DNA of 64,000 nucleotides from Staphylotrichum longicolle (lineage: Eukaryota > Ascomycota > Sordariomycetes > Sordariales > Chaetomiaceae), in assembly GCA_019096155.1 (NCBI GenBank), contig JAHCVI010000001.1:10974001-11038000 (forward strand), read 5' to 3'. The first letter of the stretch is position 1, and every line of letters begins with the position of its first letter. Positions 32,162 through 44,758 of this stretch are shown here, one piece after another. The notes under the pieces were generated by a model that saw nothing but the letters and a program-made list of their open reading frames with translations, did not search any database and had not been told where the DNA came from. A program made the position numbers and the translations under genes.

Positions 32162-35100
32162 GGCAGCAGTCGCTGAAGGTCGATTATTGTCTCGATTCGG
32201 AGGGTTATATCGCCGAGGAGCCCGACGCTCAAAGCCCAGCGGGTCAAGGAAAAGCTGGATAGGGACGACTTCAAAGCAAAGACCGTCCCAACTGCTCACT
32301 CGCGTCGCATTCGCCGATGACATCGATACAGCCGCAGCTGGCACGGTATTTCGAAGCAAGGGAAGCAGGTGCGGGTACGTCGTTCTCAAGGGGCAAAGCA
32401 TGATGTACCATTGGGTTACGCAGCAACAAATCGGATACCGGCAGTTGGCCACGGCATCGGTGTAGCTTCACGCTGTCACCAAGGAACAAACAAATCAATG
32501 ACCCTTTCCAGGGGATTCACGACTTTGCATCTTTCTCCCTAGGAACTCTGTGCTTTGATGGAAGCAAACTCTCGCCATCTCAAACGCTAGTGGGCCCGTC
32601 TGCACGGTCGTGTTTGGGATTGCTCCGTCAGCGGGCCGAGGCCCTGTTTCACCTCAGCTTTGTCCCTCCTCGACAACCCCCAGCATGTGGCGCCATCTTT
32701 TCCAGGGCAGTATGACTGGCTGTTGGAAAAGTTGAGGCTAAACATTGCAAGCTCCCAACCATGGGTGTTCGAAACCAGGCGCTTGCTGGTGGTCTCCAGG
32801 GCGGGCCGTTCTGGGATGTGGGGGGTTCCAGAGCAGCGGCAGCGTGCCGTAGCCTTGCAGGTGGGGGAAGTGGATATCATGGAGACATCGTTCGCCGCCT
32901 CGCGACTCATGCTTGTTGCGTTCCTTTGAGGTCCCGAAACCCAAAGCTTCGATTCCTTCGAGAGGCGGCTGGAGCCCTCGCTTGATTTGCACCGGGATGC
33001 TCAACAGGCGCATCACCTTTGCGGGACCAGCAAATGCTGCAGAAACCGGCAGGCTCACTTTACGGTCATCCAATTCGTCGTTGATGTTTCCGAAGATTTG
33101 CGGCACCTGGGGATCACAGTGGAGTGGCTGGATCCTTATGCGGCGGTTGGAGAGCTCCAGCAACGCGACGTTGCAGAATGATCCCCAGTGGAGTTCGCCT
33201 GACGAGCCTGAGCGGCAGATTTGCAGGGCTTCCCGCCCGTGCTGCTGGGGCCATGCCCCACGAATGCCACGCTGACGGCTTGCAACCCCGACCTCTCGCC
33301 TCCAGACCCCGGCCTTGAGGAGACAACATGAGACTCGCATATCCGAGGGCCCAGACAAGCTCCCGCTCTTGCTCCAGTGAGAGGTCCGACACATCTGTTG
33401 CTGGCCCCCTATTACGTGTAGAAATGAGGCAGGCCGGGGAATGACGACGAAAAGAGAAACCGCCGAGTTGCAATCGTTTGGGCACGTTGAATCCCATGGC
33501 CTTGTCAACTCTGTCGCAAACCCGCAAAGCATCCTGCTCGCTCCACCAGGCGCATAAGCCGGCAAATCCGGCACGGAGGGAGAGCTGGAGAGCGGGACAG
33601 TGCTGGACAAACCAGCAACGCAGCCATCACACAATGTTGCTTGGGGCGTGGCCACAACGGTTATCTCTAACGAGACGTGCAGTAACTCGCCGGCCTAGCA
33701 AGGATGCGGTTCCCCAAGGAGATCACCCCGGGGTTTACTGCGGCGCTAGAGCTCACAGGGGACCTCGAAGATGTCCCGCACGAGCAGCGCACCCTTGCAA
33801 CAAGCTCCCAAGCACCCTGTTGCTTCCCCCGGGTTCGAATCTTCCCCTACCCTCACCCAAGATGTGCTGTCACCGCCCATCTGATATTAAACCGCCGGGA
33901 TGCATGTCATAACACTCTGCGTCTCTCAGTCCTCGTCTCGATGACCCGACCACCACGCCCTTTGCTAATTAATCCTTTTACCCCTTCTGCTCTGTGAGCA
34001 CGGCTGGAAGCAGAGCTCCAGTAGTTCTTTTTCGTTCATTTGCTTGACTTCGGCATTGATTATATCCTTTTAATACTTCGATTCACTTTCTGGAGGCTAC
34101 TCGTTAATCTCGATACTTTTACCACTCGACATCGCCAGCTCTTCCCTTCTCAACACCGTCGTCTTCTGCCTCCGACGCTTTGAGGAGTGGTGCAATTCAC
34201 ACCGCTTCTGACGGTCTCGTCGTCCCGGAATCAGTCACATCTCGGCTTTCTTGATCCGGCCTACCCTCCCTTGGTTTGAGCACAAAGATAGATCAGACGG
34301 GCACGCGCAGGCATCAGTACACCAACTGCTCGTCAAGAAATACTGTGTATTTCCTCCCATCACGGCTTGGAGATCGATCCACGTGAAGGACAAGCTGCAT
34401 CTGAATCACAATCGTGCAGCACAGCAGCGCCAATCGCGGCACTTACACAGGCAACGCCACAGCAGCCAGCCGGTCCGGGAGTCCCCAACAGCGGGCCTGT
34501 TTCCATTTGACCCCACCAACCCGCCACCGGCCACCCCTCCGACAAAAGCCATTGCTGTTCCCCGCGGAATCGAGTCCCCGAGACCGCACACCTACTTTCC
34601 GGTTTTTGTTGGACACCGTGCCAGCGAGGAAAAGGGCCCTTCGAGTCCATCGACTTGGTTTACTGGATCTGCGGATTTCGCGGACTCCGAGGTGAGCAGC
34701 ATTCCGCCGTTTCCCTGACACGGTCCTATTGAAAGCCCCGGTTATGCCGAAAAGACCCCATCGGGCCCAGGCGAGTCGGCTGGGGCTCATCAATGGCACA
34801 GTGCCGCACTCTTTCCGTTGTTTTGTCTGTCGGACTTGTTCCGAATCGGCCGTTCTTTGAGGGCAGCGGAAGCTGACATGATGCTTCATAGCTGATCATA
34901 TCTTGGCCGGATCGCCATCTCCTCGGCCGACACGGCAGGGCGATAATAAGTGCGCAGTTTTGCCAGCTTAGATCTGCGCGGGAGTCGGCTCGTCAACAAG
35001 CCAATTCCTCGGGTCCCGGCATCGAGACAGTGACGTCGACGGAACAGCGCATCGGATCTCATCCTGCATTTCTCCGTTCCCCCCTGCAGGGCCTCAGGGG

Positions 35101-35366
35101 TTACACAGGGTGGAAAACCGCTGCAACCGTCTGCAGCTCTTGGGTCTCCGTGAGATCCGGCCCTGCGACCTGCGACCTGGCCTCACCAGAAGGATCCAGG
35201 TTGTCCCAAACAGCGAACCCCGACGCTTCCCAAGCCTGCTGTGGACCACTGTGCAGCGGCGCCGAAAACCTTAACCCACAGGGCCCTTACTAAACCCCAA
35301 GCGGACGCCAGGATTGCACTGGAGCGGGGCCGAAAATAGCACCCCACCACTCGCACGCAAGAAACC
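32162..35366. other. 3.2-kb intergenic region upstream of NAD kinase
   Basis: Longest gene-free stretch. The part from about 33900 looks like a fungal promoter and leader, with T-rich then CT-rich sequence. A plus-strand frame ending PSSPSTWFTGSADFADSE at 34691 is followed directly by GTGAGC, a possible splice donor. It could be a leader exon or a small gene, but I cannot connect it to a downstream exon. Otherwise nothing seen. Confidence 0.45.
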
Positions 35367-37401
35367 ATGTCCGGTTCAATTCACCCAGTCCTTAGTCACC
35401 CCGCTGACCTCCCGCTCCCACAGCGGCAGGAGCGCTGTGACCCGGACGGAGTTAATAAACCCTCACCAGCCAACCTCGAACCCCCCCAGACTCCCAAGGC
35501 CGCTCTAGCACTCCTGCTGTCTCCTCCGGACAACGGGCATCCTAGCTCCGCGTCACCGCCTCCGCAACCCGAGGCCGCTCCTGCGACCGCCACCGTCCCG
35601 GCCACATCATCTGCAACAACAATCCGGAATGATGACCCCATCGCCGAGCTACAGCCACCTCTGCCTGCAGTAGGCACCTCGGTCTCGCCGGACTCCAACT
35701 TGCTCCAGCATACCACCAACTCCGTTCCCGCTTGTCCCGCCCCCGTTCCCGCTCCCGCTCCCGCTCTTGCCCGTGGCCATCGCAAGAACGCGCTCTCGGT
35801 CGAGTCTGTCCCCCGACAGACGATTATGAAAGCACTGGCCTCGGTGGCACGCAACAACAAGCCACAGGCCCTCTCGCTCAGCGGCATGTTGTCGGCACAC
35901 AGCGCCCCGAAGGGCGCTGACAACCGCCCCGCCTCCTCGTCTTCGCAGCAGCTCTGCGACGCCCTCAACGGCCTCGCCCAAGCCCAGAATTCCCGCTCCA
36001 ACGCGACCGCGACGCCAACCGCCGCTTTCCCCTCGCTCCAATCTCCATGCTTCTATCACAACCGCTTCGACGATGCCGTCGACATCGACAAGGTGCTCGA
36101 GGAGATCAAGAACGACGAGTGGATGTCGCATTCGCGCCTGGTGCAGACGGCAACGGGTGTCCGCGAGGTGTCCAAGCAGCTCCAGCGCCGGCCCATCAAG
36201 CGCGCCGTCAAGAACGTCATGATCGTGACCAAGGCACGCGACAACCAGCTGGTCGTCCTCACTCGTGAGCTCGCCTTGTGGTTGCTTCAGACCCCGCGCT
36301 ATGGCGCCGACGTCGGCGTCAATGTGTATGTTGACGCGAAGCTGCGCCACTCGAAACGGTTCGATGCCCGGGGGATCACCGACCAAAACCCACGATTCCA
36401 CGAGATGCTCAAGTATTGGACCCCCGATCTGTGCTGGAGCCAGCCGGAAAAGTTCGACCTAGTCCTGACTCTTGGCGGTGACGGCACCGTCCTCTTCACG
36501 TCGTGGCTCTTTCAGCGCATCGTCCCTCCTGTGCTGTCCTTCAGCCTGGGAAGCCTTGGGTTCCTGACGAGCTTCGAGTTCGAGCGGTACAAGGACCATC
36601 TGAGTCGGGTGATGGGCGAGGATGGCATGCGGGTGAACCTTCGCATGCGCTTCACTTGCACTGTATATCGTGATGGGCCCATGGGCCACGAGATGGAGGA
36701 AGGCGAGCAGTTCGAGGTGCTTAACGAGCTCGTCATCGACCGCGGGCCGTCCCCCTATGTCTCCAACCTCGAGCTGTACGGCGACAACGAGCTCTTGACT
36801 GTGGTGCAGGCGGACGGCTGCATCTTCTCGACGCCGACTGGTAAGTTGTTCCTGTGTCTCTCCATGCCGCACCCTGTACCCATATTAACCACCGCGCACA
36901 GGATCAACCGCCTACTCCCTCTCCGCCGGTGGCTCCCTCGTGCATCCCGACATCCCAGCCATCCTCCTCACCCCAATCTGCCCACACACCTTGTCCTTCC
37001 GCCCCATGGTCCTCTCCGACACGATGCTTCTCCGGGTGTCGGTCCCGCGCAACAGCCGCGCCACGGCGTACTGCGCCTTTGACGGCAAGGGGCGCATCGA
37101 GCTCAAGCAGGGCGACCACGTCACCATCACGGCGTCGCAGTACCCGTTCCCCACCGTCGTCCGCACGGACAACGAGTGGTTCGACAGCGTGTCGAGGACG
37201 CTGAGGTGGAATGTGCGCGCCGCCACGCAGAAGGCGTTCGACACGGGCGCCGCCGACAGGATCGGTGGGGGAGGGTCGGCGTCGGGCAGCGAGGACGACG
37301 AGGGCTGGGACATCGACACCGACTCGGCCTGCTATGTCAGCGAGGAGAACAGCACTGCTGCGAGTCCGCTGAGGAGACAGATGAGTATGTTGGGACTGTA
37401 G
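35367..37401 (+). CDS. ATP-NAD kinase
   Basis: Two exons (35367-36840, 36902-37401) encode 657 residues. NAD kinase phosphorylates NAD (and in some forms NADH) to NADP(H). The first 210 residues are Pro/Ala/Ser-rich and low complexity. The kinase fold starts near NRFDDAVDIDKVLEEIKNDE. The GGDG catalytic motif is present in DLVLTLGGDGTVLF, followed by VPPVLSFSLGSLGFLT, the NE/D motif in FEVLNELVIDRGPSP, and DGCIFSTPT-GSTAYSLSAGG, which is split by the intron (GTAAGT donor, 61 nt). The C-terminal tail is acidic (GSEDDEGWDIDTDSACYVSE). The absence of a clear mitochondrial presequence suggests a cytosolic/nuclear UTR1-type enzyme. Upstream leader exons are possible. Confidence 0.95.
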
Positions 37402-38714
37402 ATGTGTCCCGGTTGTTGAAGAGTGGGAACCGTCTCGTTTTCTCTTTTTTTTGGATTGGATCTTTGTTGGGCTGGGTTTTTTGGTTGGGCTTGGTTGGGT
37501 TGGTCGCGAATCGCGCAGCATTTGTTAGAGGGAGCGAGTTAAGGAGTGAGGGAAGTGAAAGTTAAGGCGTGTGCAGGCGAGGCATGTGATCGCCCGCGTT
37601 ACATACAACTACCATCATCGTTGCCGGCGTCATGGAGGAGTCTTTTGGATTTGCCATATTTCAAATGGGCAATGATGGGATATGAAGAGGTACGGGATAA
37701 TTGCCGACCGACAAATCTACGTTATTTTTTAATTATCTGCTAGGCTTTGAAATGGGGTATGCTATCCTTATATGTGTTTTTGTCTATGCTCATCAAGTTG
37801 ATGAAGCCTTGATGTCATTGAGGAGGAGGCGAGAGAGCCTAAGCGCCCTGTGCTCGATCTTTCACACTTACCCCGCAATCACTATCACAAGCCAACTGGC
37901 CCATCGGATCGCATCAGAAGTTGTTTGCTGCCCGAAGTGTTTGGGTTCATCCCTGGAGTGCTGCGCTTGCTTGGTACGTCTTCTCCATTGGCGGGTTATC
38001 TCCCCGTTGAGATTCTTTAGGTGTGGTAGTGTGATCTCTTGTTCGAGTGGGTTCCCAAGTGCTTTGAGGTGTTGGGTAAGGAACTGAAGTGATGACTTTT
38101 GATTTTAAGTGGCTGCTTGAAGTGGTTGCATCAGTCTAAAGTGCTTGCATGACCGATCGATCCTCTCCGACGACACAACCACATCAACGCGACCAATCAG
38201 TGTCTCGATCCCCATTGTGTTTGCACCACTGAGTCTTGTTTGCTTGCATCGGAAGATGAATGAATGAACAGAGCATACTCACGCAAACAAAGAACATCAT
38301 CTTTTTTGGATCGCTCGGGAGGCTACCGGACTCCAAGCCACTGTCAAACAGTGTCAAACATGAACTACAGCCCATCACTATTCGTCGAGATAACGACCAA
38401 CTAAACCAACATTACTCGACATATCCGACGTCCAACAGCGGCCCCTGGTAGACCGTGAGCAACACCTGACAAGATTCCTAACCAAATCAGGAAACCCCGC
38501 GTTCACTTGTCCTCATTATCCCTCGATATTCATCCTCCTCCCTTTCCAGGCCCTGAGGGAGGGCTGAGCCAGCGCTTGGCTCAGGCCAGATCCACAGCTT
38601 CCATACAAACGACTGGACACTCGCCAGCCTTATTCAGTTCATCTTTCTCAGCCCCAACATGATCGCCTGCTCCTTTGACACATAGAAACCTCATCGCATC
38701 CGGGAAAATTGGCA
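37402..38714. other. convergent 3' intergenic region
   Basis: 1.3 kb between the stops of NAD kinase and the homeodomain gene. T- and G-rich 3' UTR-like sequence follows the NAD kinase stop (37440-37510). No gene recognised. Confidence 0.55.
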
Positions 38715-40812
38715 TCATTGGCCCCAGTTGCCCCGACTCAGCGACAGCAAGCCCGCAGCGGCATCCACGTCCTTCTCCTTGATGGGGCTGACGCCGCCGC
38801 CGCCGCCGCCCATGAAGCGCTGCAACTCGCCGTCGTCCGACCCGGGGTTGCTGCTATCGTTCTCGGCGTCCTCGTAGATCTCCAGCGTGGACTCCGACTG
38901 CCGCGCCGCCCTGCTTCGCGGGTAGTGGTAATGGGCGAGCGAGCTTGCCGGGGTCGTCTGGGCGCGGCCAAGAGGAGGCGGCGTGCGGCGGGGTTCCTGG
39001 CCGAGGGTCCGGCGCGGGTTCCTGCTCTTGTCGTGCTTTGAGGACGACGGGCCCGAGGGGAGCAGCCGCCGACCAGTTGAAGTCAAGGTGCTGGAAGAGG
39101 AGGCGCGGCGGAAGGGGCGGGCGTTGCCGTCCTCGTCTGGGCTCCAGTTTTCTTTGTCCGAGTCGTTGCCCGACGCGGAGACGAGTGTTCTGGTCGTCTT
39201 GACTTTGTCAGACGGGGGGCCGACGACCCTGCTCTGGATGTTGTGCCTCTGGCTGGGCGCCATGGTCCTCTCCATCCTCGCCAGGCTGCTGACAGACCGG
39301 CTCAGCTTCGGCCTCTTAGTTACCCCTTGACGAGCGCCCGAATTGCCTGCGGGTGCGCCGCGCTTCGCACTCCTGCTGCTCTGTTCGAGCGAGCCACTGC
39401 TCGTCGAACTTGTCGACCTCAGCAAGTTGATCGCTGCGGTGGCCGAGCCGGTGTTCTCGAGCTTGGCTTGCACGGTCAGCGCATCCTCGCGATTCTCGGA
39501 TGCAGCGATGTATTCCCAAGAATGGACGCTGTGCGCTCGGCCGAGTGTGAGACGAGGAGGCAGTCCCTTGGCAAAATCGGAGAAGGGTTGATGACAGATG
39601 GAAGAGCTACGGCGGCGGAAGGGTTCTGGTAGCCTGGGGAGGGTCAACCGCTGGAGAACATCTGGGGCGGGCGGCGGGAGGCTGGGGCGTGGCGGCGAGG
39701 GTACTGCTTGAATTATCTCGGCCCTGCCTTCCAACGACATCGACAGACGGTATCGAGATGGCGGAGACCTCGGGCGGGGGATGAAGGTGTCAGCGGGGGC
39801 ATCTGAAGGGAACGAGGATGGGCAAGTGGATGGGAAGTGCCCGGATCTTCAAATCTTGTCAGCGGTGGCACATGTCAAGGAGGCGGGTGGAACACGGACC
39901 TGAACGAGTCATCGTGGCCGAGACTGGGGGGCGAGCCAGAAAACCCGGCAGTATTTCGTCGATTGGACAGGTAACCGGTGGGACCGGAAAACGACCGAGA
40001 CAGGACCGGCCGGGGCTCGCCGGCCCTTTCGACCAATGCCGGGACGGCAGTTTCGTCCGCGACGGGACGCCCCGTCCCTTGCCAAGCGGGAGTCCCTTCT
40101 GGATTCACCACGTCTCGTGCTTTCTCCGGCTCGATCTCGGAGTGGTAGCCAGCAGCATCTGAATGCACAGATGAGCTCGCGGCGTGCTCCGGCGGGGACA
40201 TGCTCTGTACGGCCACAGGAGCACCGCCCAATTCGATGGGCGTATTGAAAGGGAGGGCATCGGCGGAAATAATCCGAAAGCGGCCCTGTGTGACAGCTTC
40301 CACCGCTTGAGGCGACCATGGACGCGATTTGCGGCGGTCGTTCTGGCGGCGGTTCTGGAACCAAATCTAGCGGCGACGGCATTAGTGGCACTTTCAATTG
40401 GCCACGCGGCGCGTATATCAAGTACTCACCTGAACCGCCTTCTCATTAGGCATGGAAACGCGACTCAAGAGCTCGAGACGCGCTGCCTTGTCCGGTTTCG
40501 AGTTTTTGAGGTAGGCCTCCTCGAGGATCGCCTTGTCTTCGGCCCTACAACGGAAGCACGTTAGTGCTATTAACCAATTGGGATGGCAGGGTCCGCGAAA
40601 ACGACGTACTTGGTCCGGTTCCGCTTGCCCTTCGGATGGCGTTCCACGTCGGCCGGTGGTGATATCGACTCGATGCTGGACTGTGGTGATGGCTGGGCCT
40701 GGGTCTGTGGAGTCTGCTGGGAAGTTGCGGGGGTTTCCTCGTGACCAGAGCTGCCGGGCGATGCAGCTGGGCAGGGAGGTGAAGACGGGGAATATGGGGC
40801 CTGGGACTCCAT
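38715..40812 (-). CDS. homeodomain transcription factor (fungal YOX1-like class)
   Basis: Four exons (40812-40610, 40544-40430, 40366-39900, 39846-38715) encode 638 residues. The homeodomain (about residues 58-120) is assembled across three exons: HPKGKRNRTK, AEDKAILEEAYLKNSKPDKA, ARLELLSRVSMPNEKAVQ, then IWFQNRRQNDRRKSRP. Helix 3 has the invariant W, F, N and R. It should bind TAAT-like DNA in the nucleus. The rest is disordered and Ser-rich, with basic stretches (KRGAPAGNSGARQGVTKRPK) and a SDKENWSPDEDGNARPFRR motif. The last intron is 53 nt with a GTCCGT donor, GCTGAC branch point and GAAG acceptor; other acceptors in this gap put a stop in frame. Yeast YOX1/YHP1 repress cell-cycle genes, while filamentous-fungus relatives affect growth and conidiation; the target genes here are unknown. 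Confidence 0.9.
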
Positions 40813-41363
40813 GGTGGACTGGTTTGGCTGTGTGGTGGTGGCGGGTGGTGGTGGTGGAGGACTTGGGAGGACGTGGTCGGGGAGGAGAGGATCTCTACGC
40901 GTCTTCCATGCCTCAGAGAAAGGTGCAGCGATTTAGCGAGAGAATCGGCCTCGAGGCGAGGGAAAGGAAGGTTAGATAACAATGAGTGCAGGCGTCGGTG
41001 CCAGGTGCATGCACATTGCTGCTTTGGAAAAACAGAGATGGCACGGTCAGAAGGGGACCTGGAGAAGTGTTGAGGGGCGGGAAATCGGGCAATGTACGCG
41101 TGCCGGGATGCAGAGGAATAGAGAGTGTCACGGTGCAGCAGAGCCCACAATCATTTGGGGGAGACCCACGTCGTGTGTCGCGACTGCCCGCGTCAGCTCT
41201 GGCCAATGAAAACCGCGATGTCCCTCCGAATCAGGCAATCAAGTCAACACAGCGGCCGGGGAACATGTCGGCCCCGCTCCAAAAATGATTAGGCGAACAT
41301 TCAACCTGCAACAGCTTGAGACACGAGTTAACCTCTGCTACGGCCAGGATGCAGTCATGATTC

Positions 41364-41514
41364 GGGAAGAAAAAAAAAAAAAAGAAAAAAGAAAAAAGGA
41401 AAAGAAAAGAAAAAAAGAAAGAAAAAGAAAAAGAAAAGAAAAAGAAAAAGAAAAAAGAAAAGAAAAAGAAAAAGAAAAAGAAAAAGAAAAGAAAGAAAAG
41501 AAAGAAAAAGAAAA
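41364..41514 (+). repeat. 151-bp uninterrupted purine tract, GAAAAA-type microsatellite
   Basis: Every base is A or G on the plus strand, in irregular GAAA to GAAAAAA units. The sequence has mirror symmetry of the kind able to form a triplex. Confidence 0.9.
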
Positions 41515-41675
41515 CCTCTCCGTCTTAGGTAGAACTGAACGAGTCGGCGCCTCTAGAGGCTCGACAGGTGCGCTAGACACGGCGAACATATCCTTACCCT
41601 CCAGCAACGGCGCGAAAAGTGCTTGCATCCCCCCGGGATGAAACCACCTCGCAAACATCAGATCCGCCCAGCCGA

Positions 41676-41807
41676 TCACGCCTTAGGGCGGCGGGTGCGG
41701 GCGGGGCGATGTTCGTTGCTCTCATAGTAACCGCTGGAGCCGGATGAGAGGGAATCACTCTCGTCAGGGTTGGTGTCGGGGTTGGTGTCAGAGCTGGTGT
41801 CCGCCAT
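41676..41807 (-). CDS. possible 43-residue acidic small protein
   Basis: The frame begins MADTSSDTNPDTNPDESDS, contains a DTNP tandem, then SGSSGYYESNEH and a basic end RPARTRRPKA before the stop. The ATG context (CACAATGGCG) fits the fungal consensus and the preceding sequence is pyrimidine-rich. Nothing else supports it: no homologue is known to me, the length is short, and it could be the first exon of a longer gene or chance. Confidence 0.3.
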   Translation of the reverse strand: MADTSSDTNPDTNPDESDSLSSGSSGYYESNEHRPARTRRPKA

Positions 41808-42588
41808 TGTGCGTGCGAGACGGTGGCGTACAGAATAAAGGGGGAAGGCGAGGGTGTGCATTGATGAGGAGGAAAAAGAAGAGCTCAAAAAGAAATCCCT
41901 ACCTGAGCTCCTATCCGGACAGAAAAAGGCATACACGAGGTCGACCGACACAATTGTAATGTCTCTATTTCTTACTTGGAAAAGCCAAACTCTGATTAAA
42001 CTTTCTCCTCACAAGTGTTGGGATGCCTTATTTATCTCCTCGCCAGGTAGTGGTCTCTCAGCTATTCGCCTCTCAGATAGCTATTCTTCTGATAAATGTT
42101 TTTCAGCCGATTCACCCGTCTCTCAGGGGTTCTGTATTCCCTCAGCGAAGCCAAGCTACAACATACTGCCTCGTGCCACATCTTGCACCCTTCAATGCGA
42201 ACACACCCAGCCCAACAGCTCGCTTTGAAGTCAACCATAGCCCAGGTTGTCGTGCTCAATCTCGCTAGTTGGAGACTGCGAACAGTTTGTCGGCCATCCC
42301 TCTGTAGATGAGAGAAGCAGCCGCAAGTGAGACATGTGATGTGGTCTTGAGCTCCAGGATACACATTGTGGGCTGCTAAGGCAAGAAATGAGAAACAATC
42401 TGAAACTCCAAGGGAAGTATCGATTTGAACTATTGAAATATCAAGACAGTTCCAAACAACTTAACAAACAGAGGGTATCTGAGCTCTTTGCCATACCGAC
42501 GCCGACTCGCACCCGATCCACACAGAATAAACACCACAACGAAAGCCAGATACGTTGAAACCCCCGACAGCCCAACGGAAAAAAAAAA

Positions 42589-43889
42589 TCACTCCTCCGC
42601 ATTATCCTGCGACCACGCCTGGAAATCGCTCGCCGCCTTCTTCAACGCCTCCCTCATCGCCGCCCGCTCCCCTCCAGCTTGGCCACGCGCGCCTGCAGGT
42701 CGGCGATCTTCCGGTCCCGGGCCCGGAGCCCCTCCCGCAGCGCGTCCCGCCGCGCTCCACGCCCCGCGCCCGGAGCGCGTGCAGGTTCAGCGTCTCGCGC
42801 AGCGCCCGCCGCACGGCCGTCGAGACGGGCTCCGCCTTGAGCAGGCCAGCGCCGCGATCGTGATCTCGGCGTCGTCCTCGGAGCAGCAGTCGCCCTGCGA
42901 CAGGTCGCCGCCGGCCGCGAGCGCGTTGCGCGTTCGGGCCGGTGTCGGGGTCGCTTGCGGGCCTTGTGCCGTCTTGAAGCGTTTGGCGCCCGGTTCCGAG
43001 GTTCCCAGGAAGCTGTTGCCCGAGTCCGGGGTTGGGAGGCCGCCCCAGCCTGCGCGGGCGGCGCCGAGGCCGCGGCCGCTCGGAGTGGCGACGCTGTCGC
43101 TGAACTGGGCGCGCTGGGGCTGGTGGATGCGCTCGGCCGCCTGGTCCGCCAACTCGGCCAGCTGCGCGTCGTCGTCCGAGTCGAACTCGGACAGGTTGTC
43201 AGGCCCGGTTCTGCCATTGCCGCGATCCCGGGCTGTGGCCTCAGCCTCGTCATCGGCACGGGTTCGTTTTCTTCTGGTGCGAGTCGAAACCGTCGGATAC
43301 TCCGGGCCTGCCGTGTCGTCGCTGTCCTCGTCCGAGATCCAAAACGGGTTGGGCACGCGGCCCACTTTGCCAAAGATGCGGCCACTCGGGGCGGGCGTCG
43401 GGAACACGCTGCTCGTGGGCGAGAACATGGGCCCGCCGGCGACGGTCGACGCAACCTCGGACTGGGGCGTCTCGGCACGGTTAGCCTCCCGGTTGAAGTT
43501 GCCTGGACCGGGCTTGTCGCTCATGCCTGGACTGTCGTTTGCAAGGGCGGTCGTTTGCTTGCTGAAGGCAGACTTCTGCTCGAGGGTCTTCTTCTGCAGC
43601 GCCCGGGCGGCGTCCTCGAAGAGGAAGAAGCGGCATTGCGCTTCACGTGGCTTGGGGCATGTGTAGAACCACCGTCCTTTGTTCGCACCCTCCTTTTTCA
43701 CCTGCAGAAAGGCTGCTTGCTGAGGGGGGTCGCAGGCGCCTATTATTGGGGTTGTGTTGGTATCAATGATGTCGAGCTGTGGTTGACGAGACGATGAGAC
43801 ATACAATACCACTTCCCATCCTCGTATTTGCCCGGCGAGTTATGCCAGCGCTGGGGCGGGCTTGATTTTGGAGGCGTGGAGGGCGACAT
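42589..43889 (-). CDS. GRF-type zinc-finger protein with C-terminal coiled coil; three apparent frameshifts
   Basis: Exon 1 (43889-43805) starts MSPSTPPKSSPPQRWHNSPG and ends in the first zinc-finger Cys; exon 2 starts at 43739. Joined, residues 23-66 give the GRF finger: YEDGKWYCACDPPQQAAFLQ, VKKEGANKGRWFYTCPK, CRFFLFE. GRF fingers bind single-stranded nucleic acid and occur in topoisomerase 3, NEIL3, APE2 and ZGRF1. The middle is disordered (FGKVGRVPNPFWISDEDSDD, RKRTRADDEAEA). Near the end the frame must change at 42841-42846, 42745-42752 and 42661-42673, each consistent with one missing base. The restored-frame segments are AEPVSTAVRRALRETLNLHA, LRARDRKIADLQARVAKLE and AMREALKKAASDFQAW, a plausible coiled coil. 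Total length would be 412 residues. The role is unknown, perhaps in DNA repair. Confidence 0.82.
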
Positions 43890-44758
43890 TGGTTTTCGCC
43901 CCTGGTCCCGACGCCGGCTTATTTACTTGATTCAGGGGCTGGTCTGGGCAGCAAATGGTCGATCCTGATTCAGGGATGAATGTGACGTCGAATGCTTATG
44001 TTGGAGGAACAGTGATCGAAACAGGCTGTGATGCTGGGAGGAATGTGCTCCCATGTGCGATTGCACAGCGTTGTGCGGGGAACAGCGGCAAACCGCGAGG
44101 CTGGTGTCGAAAGCATCCCCAGCGTTTGCGATGACGCATGGTGGCTTGGTGGTTCACGGGCCGACAGGGCTCATGAAACAAACGACATGCTTGGTGCAGG
44201 GGTGCGAAGAAATACCCCCCACAGTCATTTTGACTTTGGACCCACTATGAGTAGGGGTCCAGCTATCAAGGTGCTCAGGCGCTCAAACACGTCGAATTTG
44301 TAGACTGTGTTATGAGATCAAAGACTTGCAACAGATGTTCAGACCGGGAGTTTCTTTTTATTTTTCTTTTTCTTTTCTTCTTCTTCTTTTTCTCAATAAT
44401 CTTGGACGAGTTGAAACACGACGTCAAGTACAATGTTCCCATCTAATTCAACAGTGGCGGCATCTGTGTGGTGGGTACTGTGCGTGGGACAATCCAACCA
44501 AGCGACAAATGCACGTCTCTTCACAGCCAAGTCTTGAATCGAAAGTACAGAACAGGGTATAAAAGTGACTATGGTATGGTATCGGCATCGGGTATTCGCA
44601 ACCAGCAAGGTCAACTGAACGCTTAAAGAACCTCGCCTGGGTCAAAAAGGAGCATATGACAACAACAACTAAAGAAGGGCCGACGCTCACCCGTGAAAGC
44701 CAAAACAAAAAAGGGAGAACCATCCCTGACATAAACACCATAATGACCCCATTACAAC
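43890..44758. other. intergenic spacer
   Basis: Upstream region of the GRF gene and 3' flank of the ELMO gene (both minus). A T/C-rich run lies at 44351-44394. No gene seen. Confidence 0.55.

Larger units (their letters stand above)
40813..42588. other. intergenic region with purine tract and one possible small gene
   Basis: Contains the pure-purine tract at 41364-41514 and a 43-residue frame at 41676-41807 (listed separately). Other frames, including one at 42062-42364 on the minus strand, lack support. Confidence 0.5.

Noticed and set aside
33820..33850. GTTCGAATC, resembling a tRNA T-loop/B box
   Set aside because: The flanking bases cannot form the T stem and no A box, anticodon arm or acceptor stem is present. 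Similar isolated matches at 11767 and 34078 failed for the same reason.
42062..42364. 100-codon minus-strand frame with several Cys residues
   Set aside because: The Cys spacing fits no zinc finger, there is no supporting context and the codon pattern differs from the neighbouring genes.
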